Shown in pieces: positions 11,345 through 23,914 of a stretch of DNA of 64,000 bases (its first letter is position 1; the number at the start of each line of letters is the position of its first letter). The stretch is from Oasisia sp. SBJ-2009 (lineage: Eukaryota; Annelida; Polychaeta; Sabellida; Siboglinidae). Made by a program: the position numbers and the translations under genes. The stretch covers positions 40,083,141 through 40,147,140 of the forward strand of contig OZ024857.1 of assembly GCA_964017155.1 (NCBI GenBank), in the 5' to 3' direction. Below the pieces are notes generated by a model. The model was given only the letters and a program-made list of their open reading frames with translations. It made no database searches and was not told the origin of the DNA.

Positions 11345-14300
11345 GAAGGTACATGTATGATGAAGGAGTTGGATTCTTAGATTTGTGGGGACACTTTGTT
11401 GGGAAAGAAGACATGTACGTGAGAGATGGCCTCCATCTAAGCGGAAAGGGCGCAGCAGTTTTCTCTGAGAACCTGCTTCAATCTACGGACAGTGGGACAG
11501 GTTGCAATAATTTAAACTAGATTCGCAGGGGGGAGTCACAGAGAAGCCAAATACTGGAGGCACAGATAAGGACAGCACAGATAAAACGGCAAAGAGCAGT
11601 CTGGAAAACTCTACAACATTTGCTTATAAATGTGTGTGTTTAAATGCAAGGAGCATAGTAAACAAAAGAAATGAACTAAACATTATGGTAGAAGATAATG
11701 ACTCTCACATAATAGATATAACTGAATCTTGGGCCACCCCCGATATATCAGATGCCGAATTAGGAATGACAGGATATGTCATGTTTAGGAAAGATAGAAT
11801 AGGGAGAAGGGGAGGTGGCGTTACTTTATATATTAAAGAATTCATTCAGGCTTACGAAATAAAATTAGATAAAGAAGCAGAATGTGAAGAAGCTGTGTGG
11901 TGTAACATAGTTACGGGAAACTCAACATTACTCAACATGTGTTAGAACCAACCAGGGGTGAGAACGTATTGGACATAGTTTTGAGCTCACAGAAGGAATT
12001 TATTTATAAAGTCAGGTTATGTGAGCCACTGGGGTGTAGTGATCACAACCAGTTATATTTTATCATCAAAGTAAAAGGAGAACAGAATCGTAAAATACGG
12101 CACAGGAACTTATTTCACAAAGGAAGATATAAGGAAATGAGGAAATATTTAGCAAAGATAGACTGGAATAACACACTGGAGAATAAGACAGCAACATCAT
12201 TTGACTGCATTGTCGAACAATTTGTCCCCTTGAAAAAACAGGGGAAACGTTCAAAAAAGAAACACTTATCAAAAGAAGCCATTAGAAAAATCAAATACAA
12301 GCAAATGATGTGGAAGACATATAGACATAAAGGAAGTGAAGAAGACTATGCCATTTATAAAGAAGCACTTAACCAAGCTACAGCTAAAATTAGAAATTCA
12401 AAGAGAAGTTATGAACAAAAATTAGCTTTTAATATAAAACATGACAGCAAGAGTTTTTATGCGTATGTTCGAAGTAAACAGAAAGTTCAGGATAAGGTAG
12501 GACCTCTAGAAGGTAGTGATGGAAACAAAATAACAGAGGGATTCTTAATGGCAGAAAACCTAAATGAATACTTTAGTTCGGTGTTCACCAGGGAAGATAC
12601 TAATGCATTACCAGTACCAGAGACTAAATTCGAAGGGAGAGAGTCAGACTATTTAGGACAACTAATTGTAACACAAAAAATGGTAGCTAAGAAAATAAGG
12701 GAAATGAAGGATAATAAGTCACCTGGAGTGGATGGGATTCCTCCCAAATTATTACTGGAAGTTGTAGAACAAATCAGCATACCACTTGCAACAGTGTTCA
12801 ATTTGTCAATAGAGGAAGGAGTAGTTCCATTAGAATGGAAAGAAGCAAACATCATACCATTATTTTAAAAAGGATCAAGAAGCAAGTCAGAGAACTATAG
12901 ACCAGTTAGTTTAACATCGGTGATTTGCAAACTATTAGAAAGACTAATTAAAGATCACTTGGTTGATTTTCTTGTTAAAAATAACTTGATTAACCCATCT
13001 CAACATGGGTTTCTAAAAGCGAGGTCATGCTTAACAAATATCTTATGTTTTTTGGAAGATGTCACAAAGTGGGTAGATGAGGGATCATCGTAGCTGTATA
13101 ACATGTGTTCAGTGATAACATGCATGACCGAAATTTAGAATCTAATAAATGTAGAACTTGTAAAGGAAAGAAGCCATTAGAAAAACCAAGTACAAACAAA
13201 TGATGTGGAAGACATATAGACATAGATTTTCTTGTTAAAAATAAATTAATAAACCCATCTCACCATGGGTTTTTAAAAGCGAGGTCATGCTTAACAAATA
13301 TGTCATGTTTTTGGAAGATGTCAGAAAGTGGGTAGATGAGGGATCACCAGTAGATATAATCTACTTGGATTTAAAAAAAACCTTTGTCACAAAGTGGGTA
13401 GACGAGGGATCACCAGTAGATATAATATACTTAGATTTTAAAAAAGCCTTTGACAAAGTGCCACATCAAAGATTACTACTTAAACTAAAGGCCCATGGCA
13501 TAGGCAATGGTATGATTAACTGGATAGAAAAATGGCTCATTGATAGAAGACAAAGAGTGGTAGTTGATGGGGAGGTTTCAAACTAGAAATCGGTTTTAAG
13601 TGGAGTACCGCAGGGATCAGTATTGGGACCTATTTTGTTCTTAATATATATCAATGATTTGGATGATGATATAACAAGCAAGGTGTTGAGGTTTGCGGAT
13701 GATACAAAAGTGTTTAGAAAGATTGAAAATGATGCAGATAGACAGCAATTACAAGATGATCTAAATAAGTTGAACGAATGGTCTGAGAAGTGGCAAATGC
13801 TGTTTAATTATGGGAAGTGTAAGTGCCTCCACACTGGACATGGAAATGAAGATGCACAATATACAATGGGTGATACTGTACTAAATACTACCGTAAAGTA
13901 AAAGGACTTAGGGTTAACTATTAGTGCTGATATGAAGGTATCAGAACAGTGTGCAATTGCAGCAGCACAGGGAAACCAAATTCTTGGATTAATTAGGCGA
14001 AATATAGTGTACAAGGAAAACGAACTAATAATTCCGCTGTACAAAACAATAGTTAGGCCTCATTTAGAATATTGCATACAGGCATGGAGGCCATATCGCA
14101 AGAAGGATATTGATATACTAGAAAGAGTACAAAGAAGAGCAACCAAAATGATACAAAAACTCAGGAATATTAGTTATGAAATGCATCTAAAAGAATGTGG
14201 ATTAACAACACTAGAAACCAGGAGGTTGAGAGGAGATCAGATAGAAGTTTTTTAAATATTGAATGGGTATGAAAAAAATATTGACAGAAATATTTTTTTC

Positions 14301-14602
14301 TCGGTTAAGGAAGAGAGAAGGACTAGAGGACATGGAATTACATTAGCAAAGAAGCAGTGTAGACGAGATATTAGAAAATTTTCATTTTCACAAAGAACAG
14401 TAAATGAATGGAACAGATTATCGGCTGATTGTGTAGGTGCTAGTAGTGTTAATGTGTTTAAAAATAAAATTGACATGTACCTAAGAAGGGCTGGGTACAT
14501 TAAGATAGATAGGTTGGACTCTCGATAAGCCAAAGGGCTTCCTTGTCCACCTGCCATCTAGAGTTGATTCTCTAGGTGGCAATCTTGTAAAATCTTGTTA
14601 AA
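11345..14602 (+). pseudogene. CR1-clade LINE, copy 1 (rearranged, non-functional)
   Basis: From 11360 the end of ORF1 reads DMYVRDGLHLSGKGAAVF, the terminal block of the SGNH/GDSL esterase domain found in CR1-like ORF1 proteins. ORF2 starts near 11634 with the APE-type endonuclease (CLNARSIVNKRNEL, ITESW). It has lost roughly 165 bp near 11930 compared with copy 2, but keeps the catalytic SDHN near 12040. RT follows: SPGVDGIPPKLLLE (12720), YRPVSLTS (12895), LDFKKAFDKVPHQRLL (13435), GSVLGPILFLIYINDL (13615), FADDT (13692-13706), and the C-terminal VQRRATKMI and NEWNRLSADC. A stop replaces Lys near 12866. Segment 13060-13460 is scrambled and partly triplicated. The 3' end carries a stem-loop (CACCTGCCATCTAGAG against CTCTAGGTGG) and an AATCTTGT repeat tail. 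Its counterpart region in the paralogous block lacks this LINE, so it inserted after, or was lost since, the duplication. Confidence 0.92.
14560..14602 (+). promoter_or_regulatory. CR1 3' stem-loop and short-repeat tail
   Basis: A stem formed by CCACCTGCCATCTAGAG and its partner CTCTAGGTGG is followed by AATCTTGTAAAATCTTGTTA. The same arrangement, inverted, ends copies 2 (28485-28550), 3 (19634-19700) and 4 (49941-50000). In CR1 elements the 3' end is the site recognised by the RT to prime on target DNA. The role here follows from the family. Confidence 0.7.
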
Positions 14603-16599
14603 TGAGGGGGTCTCATTAAAAGACGATTACACCTTGTTACAGGTGTTGATTTGGTCTCTCGAACTACCGATGGACGAAACCGCGAGAGTATCTTCAATTG
14701 GAAATAAAGCATTGTATTTAAATTGACACAGGTTTCCCAATTGGTCAACTATTGGTCCATGTATGATGTATTAAATAATAAAACTGACAGGGCAGCATTG
14801 AAAATTTGCTGATGGGAGTTTTAATGTTCTGGTTTTGTATGCAAGACATCGTTGCAAACATTATTGGATTGGTTCCCATTTGCAGGCAATTAAAATAAAA
14901 AACGCGGCAAGCCCCGTTGTTCGTTTTACATATTTGATTATCGGTAATGTTCCAGCTAACTGGCCTAAATTATTAGAGCCTTTTCAAAACGTTTTGTATC
15001 ACCGTTTTTGATGCGTATATGTTCGGAATATTATTCTCCGTCATTTCCGTAGCATCCTCACAAAGAAGTCAGATATACAATTTTTATAATTGTGTTTTAG
15101 AGCAATGTAATGCCGTCGAGTCGACGTAAATATGCCGATGTCACAGGACGTGAGCCGGTAACGTTCTGAAAAGGCCCTAATAATTTAGGCCAGTTATTTG
15201 GATGATTACCTTATTATTATTCAACAATATTCAGGACCTATTACGGAAATTGAATCATATTGAAACTGAGATAGCAAAATAGTATACATATTCTTTAAAC
15301 AAATGTGTGCTCTCACCTAGCAGCGGCCATTTTGTACGAAACTATGGCCAATGTATTTATACCAAAATAAATCGTGTCCTTTGGTCATTCACACACAAGT
15401 AACTATGAGATTAATATTGAACATTAATACTGTTGTCAACACAACTAAACCATCATAACGTTTTCACAACATCGAACTTTAATACCAAATGCTCTGCTAA
15501 CTTAGTTTCGTAGCACTCACTCGGTCAATCGGTCAATCGGTCGGCAGCCGCTACTCCGTGTTAGCTCGCAACCCTCCATTTTTTCGCCACGGTTCTTTTC
15601 TGTATTCAATTAGAGCGACCTGGTCTCCATTTGCTCTATGCTATGTTTCAAATATTATTCTAAAGTATCATACTAATTGATGTTGGTTTGATATACAGAC
15701 ATCCCTCAGCGACTAATTACACTGTATTTTGAGAACGTATGATCGATATACAAAACACCGTGAACTATTCTGGAATAGCCTATAGCTAGTCGAATTTGAT
15801 CATACGAATAATATGATCAATGACAGTTTTAAACTCACTTACCGTATATCTCGGACGCCCGCTGTAAAGAACATCTTGGTGGTCAAGTTCCTAGTATATG
15901 TATCCTAAGGTCTAGGGTACAACACTGAAGGCCAGAAAAGTGACCATTTCAAGTGTTCCGTTTAAGCAAATATTCCACCGTGATTTGTCATGGCGTGATT
16001 TCATCGTAATACTAACACATTAAAGCAGCATAAACAGGAGGCCGATTGCTGTTCTCTTAACACAGATTCCAATTGACTGATTTCGACCACAAAGTGAGTT
16101 GTCTGTCTTTCGCTCTGGGTTCTTAGTGGTTGTTGGTTTGTATCCATCCTTTCCCGCTGCAGTCGACCGTTCGCGTGTTATAATCATTTCCTGAGCACAA
16201 AGCTGCATGTTGTTGTTCTGAATGTTTCGTTTGTTGAAAGACGTTTCCTCTGTTTACTCGTATCCAGATACCGCCTGCATATCGACAAATCAAAACGTAT
16301 ATAATGTCGAACTACATGCATTCTCGAAAAAACAATCCAGTATTCCACTTTCGTTTCATATTCGTAGTATGTTAACAGCCATACCGTGCACTCTACACAC
16401 CAATATGCATCGGCTGTTCTGCCTGAACTGGTGCGTCGTGGCATATTCATTAATAGGTTATCAGGTGGATCGAAGTCTGCATTGCACACGAGCCACTCAT
16501 GTCGCGTGATTCAAACCACAATAAACAATTCATAGCTTGAACGAAGTGGTCTCGTTATGATTCCGCATACTAACACGCCAGTGACAAGAATAAGCTAAC

Positions 16600-16765
16600 G
16601 AGAATTCTATACGCACGCATGCACGCACACACGCACGCACAGACGCACGCATATACGTACAACACGCATGTACACACGTACACAGGTTCATATGTAAATG
16701 TACACTCGCATACACGTATACACGTATAAAGGTACACACGTACACTCATATACACATGCATAAAC
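16600..16765 (+). repeat. Degenerate CACG/CACA/TACA microsatellite
   Basis: Irregular tetranucleotides (GCACGCAC, TACACACG, TATACACG). The paralogous site at 27590-27640 has a similar, shorter GCACGCAC patch, so the seed pre-dates the duplication. Confidence 0.8.
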
Positions 16766-17324
16766 GTACGTATCGGCTATTATCTAATGAATCAAGACTT
16801 GTGATTTATGTATCCGTGTAATTACCCCAATTTTACAACTGCAGTATATTACAATCGATCAGCTACACTAACTGTTGACGGGACTCCCCATTTTAAAGCG
16901 AACAGTGATATTTACAATGAAAACATTCGCTAATTTCTAGAGAAGTACGATCGAGTGGGTCACCGCTGTAAAACATTCCTAAATTCACGGATTATGTTGC
17001 AGTAATCTCAATAAACAGTTTGCAAGCTGGGACAATTCTAAAGGGCTTCGAATTTTTCGGGGGAGGTGCAAACATATATGACAACTACAAGGAAACTAAC
17101 TTTCAGCACATGTCCTGTGTGTGGAATTTCCATGTAAACAAACCAATTCATTGGCCCATTTCCATTGCGCTGTTTGTTTGTTGACATCACAGTGTTTTGA
17201 AACAAAATATGATAACCTCTCGCGATAACATCTGCTACTGGCAGAGCCATTTTCTAGAGGAGCACTCAGACATTTGTCTCTCGAGTAGCTATACTCCACT
17301 CCACTGTACCCACATTGTATTCTA

Positions 17325-17515
17325 GTAGGCCTGCTATTATCTAATGACGGCCTACTGTATTAGGGCGGGCCTGTTTTCCTCTAAGTACGGTTCTTGAGTA
17401 GGAGTACTGTTTTGAGAAGGCCTGCTCTTCTGTACCGCTCTGATATAGGCCTACTGTACTAGGATGGGCCTACTCTTCTCTACCGTACTCGAGTAGGCTG
17501 CCTGCTCTATTAATA
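17325..17515 (+). repeat. 48-bp minisatellite (GGCCTACTGT units), short copy
   Basis: About four imperfect units of roughly 48 bp containing GGCCTACTGTATT and CCTGCTCTTCTCTAC. The array at 38050-38455 in the third partial block has about eight units, so copy number differs between paralogous sites. Confidence 0.75.
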
Positions 17516-17650
17516 CCTCTAATAATATTCCTTCCATTGGAATATTCGAAACAACAGCCATATTCAATACCTCATCTAGGTGGAGGCGTGAGGTTCCTCT
17601 GATACTGCGGGTTAACGTTCTAGTTCTAGTTGTTTCCAGCACTCTGCAAC

Positions 17651-19002
17651 GTTCTATTAACTGACTAGTCTGTATATGTTGTGGTTACAATGTATGATCT
17701 TACGAGGTCTCATTTAACTAGTCAGCCTTTTCAGAGCATCTACGCCAAGCCAACCTTTCTATGCTGGCACTGAGTATGGTCACTGCCAGGGTGCTTGTCG
17801 TCCTCAGTGGTTCTTTTACGTCCCAAATTGAGACTCACTTTATTACCACAACATAACGTTGTATTACAAACACATGTAGACAGAGAGAGACGCCATTGTT
17901 ACGGTGGACACCAGAACGGTTGGCCTGTGAGACCCGAGCCAGTAATCACGCAATTTCCCTCCACCGAACTAGTTGCCCTTATCGCCTCTCCCTACTAACA
18001 CATTCCCCTCACGTGATTATCAACGGCGTACAACCCGACCAGGAAAATAGATGTTACCAAGGATTCTATAGCTTCACAAAGATACGCAACTCCTCGCGAT
18101 TTTGCCGTAAATAGCGTGACATTACGTCAGTGGCGCCCCCTGATTAAAAGCGTGCTAAACTACGATAATGAAGGTTCAAATGACAGAGACTGCACCAGAG
18201 TGTTAGGACACGATAGCAAAGGTTCAAATGACAGAGGCTGCACCAACGGTCATATATACCACCCTCTCACCCTAACTCACCCCACTGGCCTTGTATATAG
18301 TGATTTTAAGCTAGTGTATTATTTTAATTGAGGTTAATGACACAGTACATCCCTAGGCCTATTCCGTAGTAAACGCGACCGTTCTGGCCCCACATTATTA
18401 AATATTTGAGAATTTGTTCAAATTCTTGCTCGAACTGCTTGTTAAATTATTCCCGTACCTGTTTTGCTTGGATTGAAGCGACAAAAAATTGCAACAATTA
18501 ACACATTTGGGTTGAAAATGCATGTAGATAGCAAAGTCAAATTCCCATAGATGCATTGTACAATTAAGACAAACAGACTATGATTATAAAGATGTACAGA
18601 ATAGTTATTCAGAGAAAGATAACAAGCCCAGAAGTCCCAATTAATAATGTGTACAATTCAAAACGTAAATGATCGTTACAGTTAAGTTAAAATGGTAAAT
18701 AGTGTGTATATAAACATAAACGTTTCAATGGCGTGTACACAACCCAAACAAAGCGGTGACTAATGGTTATAATCCAATTGAAACGCTTAAATAGGGGTGC
18801 CCAACCGTTGATCATTTGCTATTTCGGTTACTGCCTACCGCCAATGGCGTGTATGTATAACAATATTTAATTAGGTAATTTCCTATATAATCAGGTCTTT
18901 CGCTTACACAAACACGACTACTGTTCAAGTCATAGTTAGCGGAATAAGATACAATATGGATCAATACAACTAAGAAATCACACAACGAGAGACGCACTTA
19001 CT
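17651..19002. other. Non-coding stretch with a short direct duplication
   Basis: 17795-17905 is still similar to 38565-38650. At 18165-18250 a unit of roughly 50 bp containing AAGGTTCAAATGACAGAG is repeated twice. No convincing gene, promoter or RNA is seen. The small open frames lack recognisable domains. Confidence 0.5.
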
Positions 19003-19246
19003 CTCTCAACCAACCAACCAACCAACCAACCAACCAACCAACCAACCAACCAACCAACCAATCAATCAATCAATCAACCAACCAATCAATCAACCAATCA
19101 ACCAACCAACCAACCAGCCAACAAACCAACCAACACACCCGCCCACCAACCCACTCACTCACTCACTCACTCACTCACTCACTCACTCACTCACTCACTC
19201 ACTCACTCACTCACTCACTCACTCACTCACTCACTCACTCACTCAC
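19003..19246 (+). repeat. (CAAC)n / (CAAT)n then (CACT)n microsatellites
   Basis: CAAC units with CAAT variants run from about 19008 to 19130, followed by about 24 copies of CACT to 19246. The change of unit is by single-base substitution, as in several other compound arrays in the window. Confidence 0.95.
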
Positions 19247-19537
19247 AACATGCATACGCATATGCACATTTCAACTTCACAAAACATTGTAAATAAACCC
19301 ATGCAACTTGGAAATACATGAACATTGAACATGCCCTTACCAACCATGTCTCCGAGTGTTATCCCGTGCGAAAGTAGGTTAGAAATACACGGGACGTTTT
19401 TGACCTACGACAGTTCTTGGTATATTTGGACCAGATATACAGTTGGTTGTATATCTCAATTGGTATGCCTAAGTTTTAGAAACATCTATATACTGCCCTG
19501 TAAAGCTGCATGCAAAACATATACAAGAGTGGGGAAC

Positions 19538-19612
19538 TGTGGCCAAACGGATAGAACACCTGTTCGACAATCGAAACATCAGAATCAGGGTTCCGAACGC
19601 CGTGTCGAAACT
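19538..19612 (+). other. tRNA-like pol III promoter relic
   Basis: GTGGCCAAACGG fits the A-box consensus, and AGGGTTCCGAAC about 50 bp downstream resembles a B box with one extra base. No full cloverleaf can be drawn. A tRNA-derived SINE head is the most likely source. It lies directly before the tail of CR1 copy 3. Confidence 0.3.
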
Positions 19613-19633
19613 TAAACAACGTCATTTCCCAAA

Positions 19634-20549
19634 CGTTACAAGATTGAACAAGATTTAACAAGATTGCCACCTAGAGACGCAACTCTAGATGGCAGTCGGA
19701 CAAGGAAGCCGTTTGGCTTATCGAGAGTCCAACATATCTATCCGAGTATACCCCGCCCGTCTTAGGTGTATGTCGATTTTATTTTTAAACATGTTAATAC
19801 TACTAGCACCTACACAATCAGCTGATGGTCTGTTCCATTCGTTTACTATTCTTTATGAAAATGAAAATTGTCTAATATCTAGTCTACACTGCTTCTTTGC
19901 TAATGTAACTCCATGTCCTCTAGTCCTTCTCTCTTCCTTAACCGAGAAAAAAATATTTCTGTCAATATTTTTTTCATACCCATTCAATATTTAAAAAACT
20001 TCTATCTGATCTCCTCTCAACCTCCTGGTTTCTAGTGTTGTTAATCCACATTCTTTTAGATGCATTTCATAACTAATATTCCTGAGTTTTTGTATCATTT
20101 TTGTTGCTCTCCTTTGTACTCTTTCTAGCATGTCAATATCGTTCTTGCGATATGGCCTCCATGCCTGTATACAATATTCTAAATGAGGCCTAACTATTGT
20201 TTTATACAGCGGTATTATTAGTTCTTTTTCTTTGTATACTATATTTCGCCTAATTAATCCAATGTCTTCATGTCAGCACTAATAGTTAACCCTAAGTCTT
20301 TTTCCTTTACAGTAGTATTTAGTACAGTACCACCCATTGTATATTGTGCATTTTCATTCCCATGTCCTGTGTCGAGGCACTTACACTTTCCAAAATTAAA
20401 CAGCATTTGCCATTTCTCAGACCATTCTATCAACTTATTTAGATCATCTTGTAAATGCTGTTTATCTTCATCACTTTTAATTTTCCTAAACACTTTTGTG
20501 CCGTTTGCAAACTTCAACACCTTGCTTGTTGTGTCATCATCCAAGTCAT

Positions 20550-20608
<59 letters not shown>

Positions 20609-20631
20609 GAATAAAATAGGTTATTATGCAG
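19634..20631 (-). pseudogene. CR1-clade LINE, copy 3 (5'-truncated)
   Basis: Minus-strand RT from about 20625 to the 3' tail at 19634. It begins inside the LIYINDLD block, and continues with a changed catalytic box (FANGT instead of FADDT, near 20505), EWSEKWQMLFNFGKCK, and EKDLGLTISADMK near 20275. Downstream it has a piece missing relative to copy 2 around the QCAIAAA region, then the C-terminal RT (RPHLEYCIQAWRPY, VQRRATKM) and the stem-loop tail with three AATCTTGTT-type repeats. The Asp-to-Asn and Asp-to-Gly changes destroy the metal-binding pair, so it was inactive even apart from the truncation. A TA array has expanded inside it. Confidence 0.9.
20549..20605 (+). repeat. (TA)n grown inside an RT coding segment
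   Basis: About 28 TA units lie between CATTGATATA and TTAAGAATAAAATAGG. In CR1 copy 2 the same position (about 29427-29445) is TTGATATATATTAAG, which encodes Leu-Ile-Tyr-Ile-Asn on the minus strand. The array therefore expanded from a pre-existing TATATAT codon run. Confidence 0.9.
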
Positions 20632-20675
20632 AGGAAAATAATTATGCCCATGTATATATTACAGTTATATTTATA

Positions 20676-20757
20676 GGCGTAAGTCGGGTATCATTATACC
20701 CATGTTCATATATGTTAATGTTTGGTATGGTTAGGCGGGAGAACCCGCTAATTAATT
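20676..20757 (+). repeat. Dispersed hairpin motif shared with 58684-58760
   Basis: TCGGGTATCATTATACCC is a near palindrome. GGCGGGAGAACCCGCTAATT, with a GCGGG/CCCGC stem, lies about 50 bp further on. The same two elements in the same order and spacing occur at 58688-58758, about 80% identical over 78 bp. Function is unknown. A terminal hairpin of a mobile element is possible. Confidence 0.6.
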
Positions 20758-21339
20758 TTGATTAAAAGACAATGTTTAAGTTTGTTAGTTAATACAAGCA
20801 TTACTTACGTAAGATACATAGTTATTGCACAGCGGGGATGAGAATCTTTTAATATTAGCATGGTATTTTTATTGGGGAACCCGGTAGTGTGTAGCTCTTA
20901 CAATATAAGGGGATGACAGTGTCGTAGTTAACAGCGCCACACAGCGGCTCAACAACACAACTCCGTAGAGCGCAATGGCCATTTGTTGCAACTTGTCGGA
21001 TTGACATGGTTGCCAACGTCAACGCATTCATATGCGTTGATGTCAATACGTATACGGGAATGACAATTTCCTTTTAATATTAAACCTTGGCCTATGTAGA
21101 ACAGTTGAAACAAGACTACAATTGTTGTACACGAAATTACCGTTATGCCAAACAGCAATGACAGAGACAATAAATGATCTGTGTGCCGTACTTCCATCAC
21201 TAGTGTTAACAATAACCCAACACACTATGAGCAAGGATGACGTACAGCCTGGAATATAAGGAAGGAAAGTATGTCTTCGTGATATATATCTCGATTTTGT
21301 ACTGTGTCGGTATTTCAATTTGGCGACTGCCTTATTGCT
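20758..21339. other. No feature recognised
   Basis: AT-rich single-copy-looking text between the hairpin repeat and the second paralogous block. Minus-strand open frames of 87 and 105 codons overlap here (about 20949-21360) but show no domain, signal peptide or splice logic. Left uncalled. Confidence 0.4.
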
Positions 21340-21782
21340 ACGTGTTTTGCACATGATCAATAGAAAGAGGAAATGGAATACCCAGCAGATGGCAGCAGCT
21401 AACTCTAACGGAGGATATAAGCGGTGTGTTACCGTCAGATGGCGCCACGTGCATGTGTATACTTAACCTATGTGACAAATTTTGGCTAAGACGTTTAGTA
21501 ATACTTTTTACAAAGAATGAAATACTGCATAACTGTTATTTAAAGATTGTTCAAATGCTTCACATCAATTGATACAATAATTACTCGTTGGTCTTCGCCC
21601 AACTTAGGGACACCACGGCTCCCAAATGATGATGATAAGAAGGAACAGCTAATTCGAAAGTTAGTTTTATTTTGCTATTCCATATCTTACAGAGTCCCGA
21701 TAAAGCTGGACTGGGAAGGATAACTGGGAAGTCGTTATCCTTCCCATTACAGGAGTGTAGTCAACGTTTGCGATGATGTCGG

Positions 21783-22034
21783 TCGGTGGGTGGGTGGGTG
21801 GGTGGGTGGGTCGGCGGTCGGTCGGTCGGTCGGTCGGTCGGTCGGTCGGTCGGTCGGTCGGTCGGTCGGTCGGTCGGTCGGTCGGTCGGTCGGTCGGTCG
21901 GTCGGTCGGTCGGTCGGTCGGTCGGTCGGTCGGTCGGTCGGTCGGTCGGTCGGTCGGTCGGTCGGTCGGTCGGTCGGTCGGTCGGTCGGTCGGTCGGTCG
22001 GTCGGTCGGTCGGTCGGTCGGTCGGTCGGTCGGT
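21783..22034 (+). repeat. (GGTG)n then (GGTC)n microsatellite
   Basis: Five or so GGTG units change to about 56 GGTC units. The minus strand reads as Pro-Thr-Asp-Arg repeats and the plus strand as Arg-Ser-Val-Gly. These are translations of the array and not genes. Confidence 0.97.
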
Positions 22035-22229
22035 AATATAGCAAATGCTGTAAGCGGGTCATGTGTGTTGAAAAACGTTGTGCAGATAGTACAAAGTTAT
22101 ATCATAGCAACTCAACAATATTATATTGTTTAAACCTGCAGCATGACCTGGGTAGACTTCAAAACTAGACCGAAAACGGCAGCTTCATTCTGATAAATTT
22201 GTAGTCCTACAAATCGGAATTGAGTACCA

Positions 22230-22700
22230 TAATTTTGCTTACACCTTTACAACTCTAGATGGTGTCAAGTTTATTGAACGTAGGCATGTAGAGAAGGATT
22301 TAGGAGTACACATCGACAATGAAATACAATTTGCACAACTGGTGTCACATGTAGTTCCTATTGCTAAAGATTACTATACATAATAAGTCGCACATATTAG
22401 TGCATGGACTGTACTACTTTTTTACTTTTATACCAGGGATGTGTTAGTCCATCGTTGGAGTGTGGTGTGACAGTTCAGTCTCCACAGTATTAGTGTGACG
22501 TTGGTGCTATGGAGGCGTACAGAGAAGAGCCATGCGGATGGTTCCCATACTATGCCAGTTAGATTATGAAGCTAGATTAAAAACATTAATCTGTAAATGC
22601 GCTTAAAATAGACTCGACAAATGCAAAACTGTGAAGAAACTGTTTTTCTTACTTGTGTGTGATATATATTGAAAAATTGTATTCACAATATCGTAGGGAT
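22230..22700 (+). pseudogene. CR1-like RT relic inside copy C
   Basis: A short stretch reads VEKDLGVHIDNEIQF (22285-22330), the linker after the RT palm. A second reads VQRRAMRMVPIL and YEARLKTL (22515-22580), the thumb region that in CR1 is VQRRATKxxxxLxxxSYExRL. Everything between is eroded. One unit of the 34-bp satellite (about 22494-22528) runs directly into the GTACAGAGAAGAGCC codons of VQRRA. Confidence 0.65.
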
Positions 22701-23478
22701 ACGTATTATATATTTATATATTTAAACTAGAAGGAAGTGAGTCCGGTTTTGCCTTGTTGGAATGATCATCGTAAACTAATAGTGTTCCCCCTGGGTACGA
22801 CGACGGGTGAGGCCAAGGTGGTGGCCAGGGGCGAATAACGAATAGCTAACGTTTAAAATGCACAAATAACCTGAAATGTTTTGCAAAGAGTGCCAACATG
22901 TTTTTACATATATCAGGACTTAAGTGCGAACTGTTGGAAACGAACTCCCTGTCAGTTTTGAGTTGAAGCATTTCTGATGAGAAATAACTGTTTGCAGACT
23001 GTGATGCAAGAAAACTGCATTTCGGTCACATTATCCACCCACATTACACAATCTGCATGTGTGTGTAGGATTGTAGGTCGGTCCATCGTTATGTTGCTTG
23101 CAGCATCATATTCATGTTTTGATGGATACTGTATAGAGCTAAACGCTATTAATTCAACATACTAATAACAATGAGACACAGAAGAATACATTTTAATTGT
23201 TTTCACTCGTTGCATATACACTGTCAAGGAATACAGTTGTTCATATTGGAAGTTGTGTGACCTATATCCTTGGGTATCAGATACCAATACTAAATATATT
23301 TATAATAGTTTCGGTTGGTTTTATGTTATTACCATACCATATTGTTTCACAGTATTCATTGCAGAACAGGAGTAGTAACAAAAACATGATATGAATATGT
23401 TATGTAAACAATTCAAACAAAGCTACATATCGCATGTATCCAGGTTAATTAGAATAAGGAAAAGAGAAAGGGAGTTAC

Positions 23479-23914
23479 CATCTCAAAACACCAATGGTTG
23501 GTACTAAAGGAATTCTTTTTAACATTTTAAACGAATTAATTATAACTGGTCTGAATAATTAATCACCCACGTGGTATAAAGCAGAACAATTATTTACATA
23601 AACACAGTTATGTATTGCCTTTTTGCGCAGATAATATCCAAGGCATGCATATATTTGCTAAACCAAAGCAGCTGAGGAAATACTTATGGCACAATGGTCA
23701 CATCTTAATGTTATACAATACATCTCGAATGTATATAAGTTTTAAAAAGAATCCATTTATGCAGTGTTTACAACTGGAACGCCACCTGTCGAGCAGAGAA
23801 GCATATGTTATGGCAAACGTTTATCATAGCCATGGATAGTAGTCAACTACAATTCCATCGGAATATAAGTTGGAATGGTTTTCGTTTAGAATAACGTATT
23901 GGTGTTTTGAGATG
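23479..23914. mobile_element. MITE-like insert with 17-bp inverted ends, copy C
   Basis: Same CATCTCAAAACACCAAT ends as the insert at 8027-8316 and at the same position in the paralogous block, so insertion preceded duplication. The inside (436 bp) is longer than in copy B and includes ATTCCATCGGAATATAAG near the right end. No coding capacity. Confidence 0.5.

Larger units (their letters stand above)
14780..17650 (+). repeat. Second half of paralogous block 1
   Basis: Co-linear with 26209-28320. Shared landmarks are AAAACTGACAGGGC at 14783 and 26213, AATCATATTGAAACTG at 15252 and 26412, TTACCGTATATCTCGG near 15840 and 26898, TCTTTCGCTCTGGGT near 16107 and 27079, and TAAACATTCCTAAAT-like text near 16970 and 28257. 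From 17020 to 17640 it matches 37541-38570 instead. Small open frames occur, but they are not conserved between copies. No gene is called. Confidence 0.65.
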
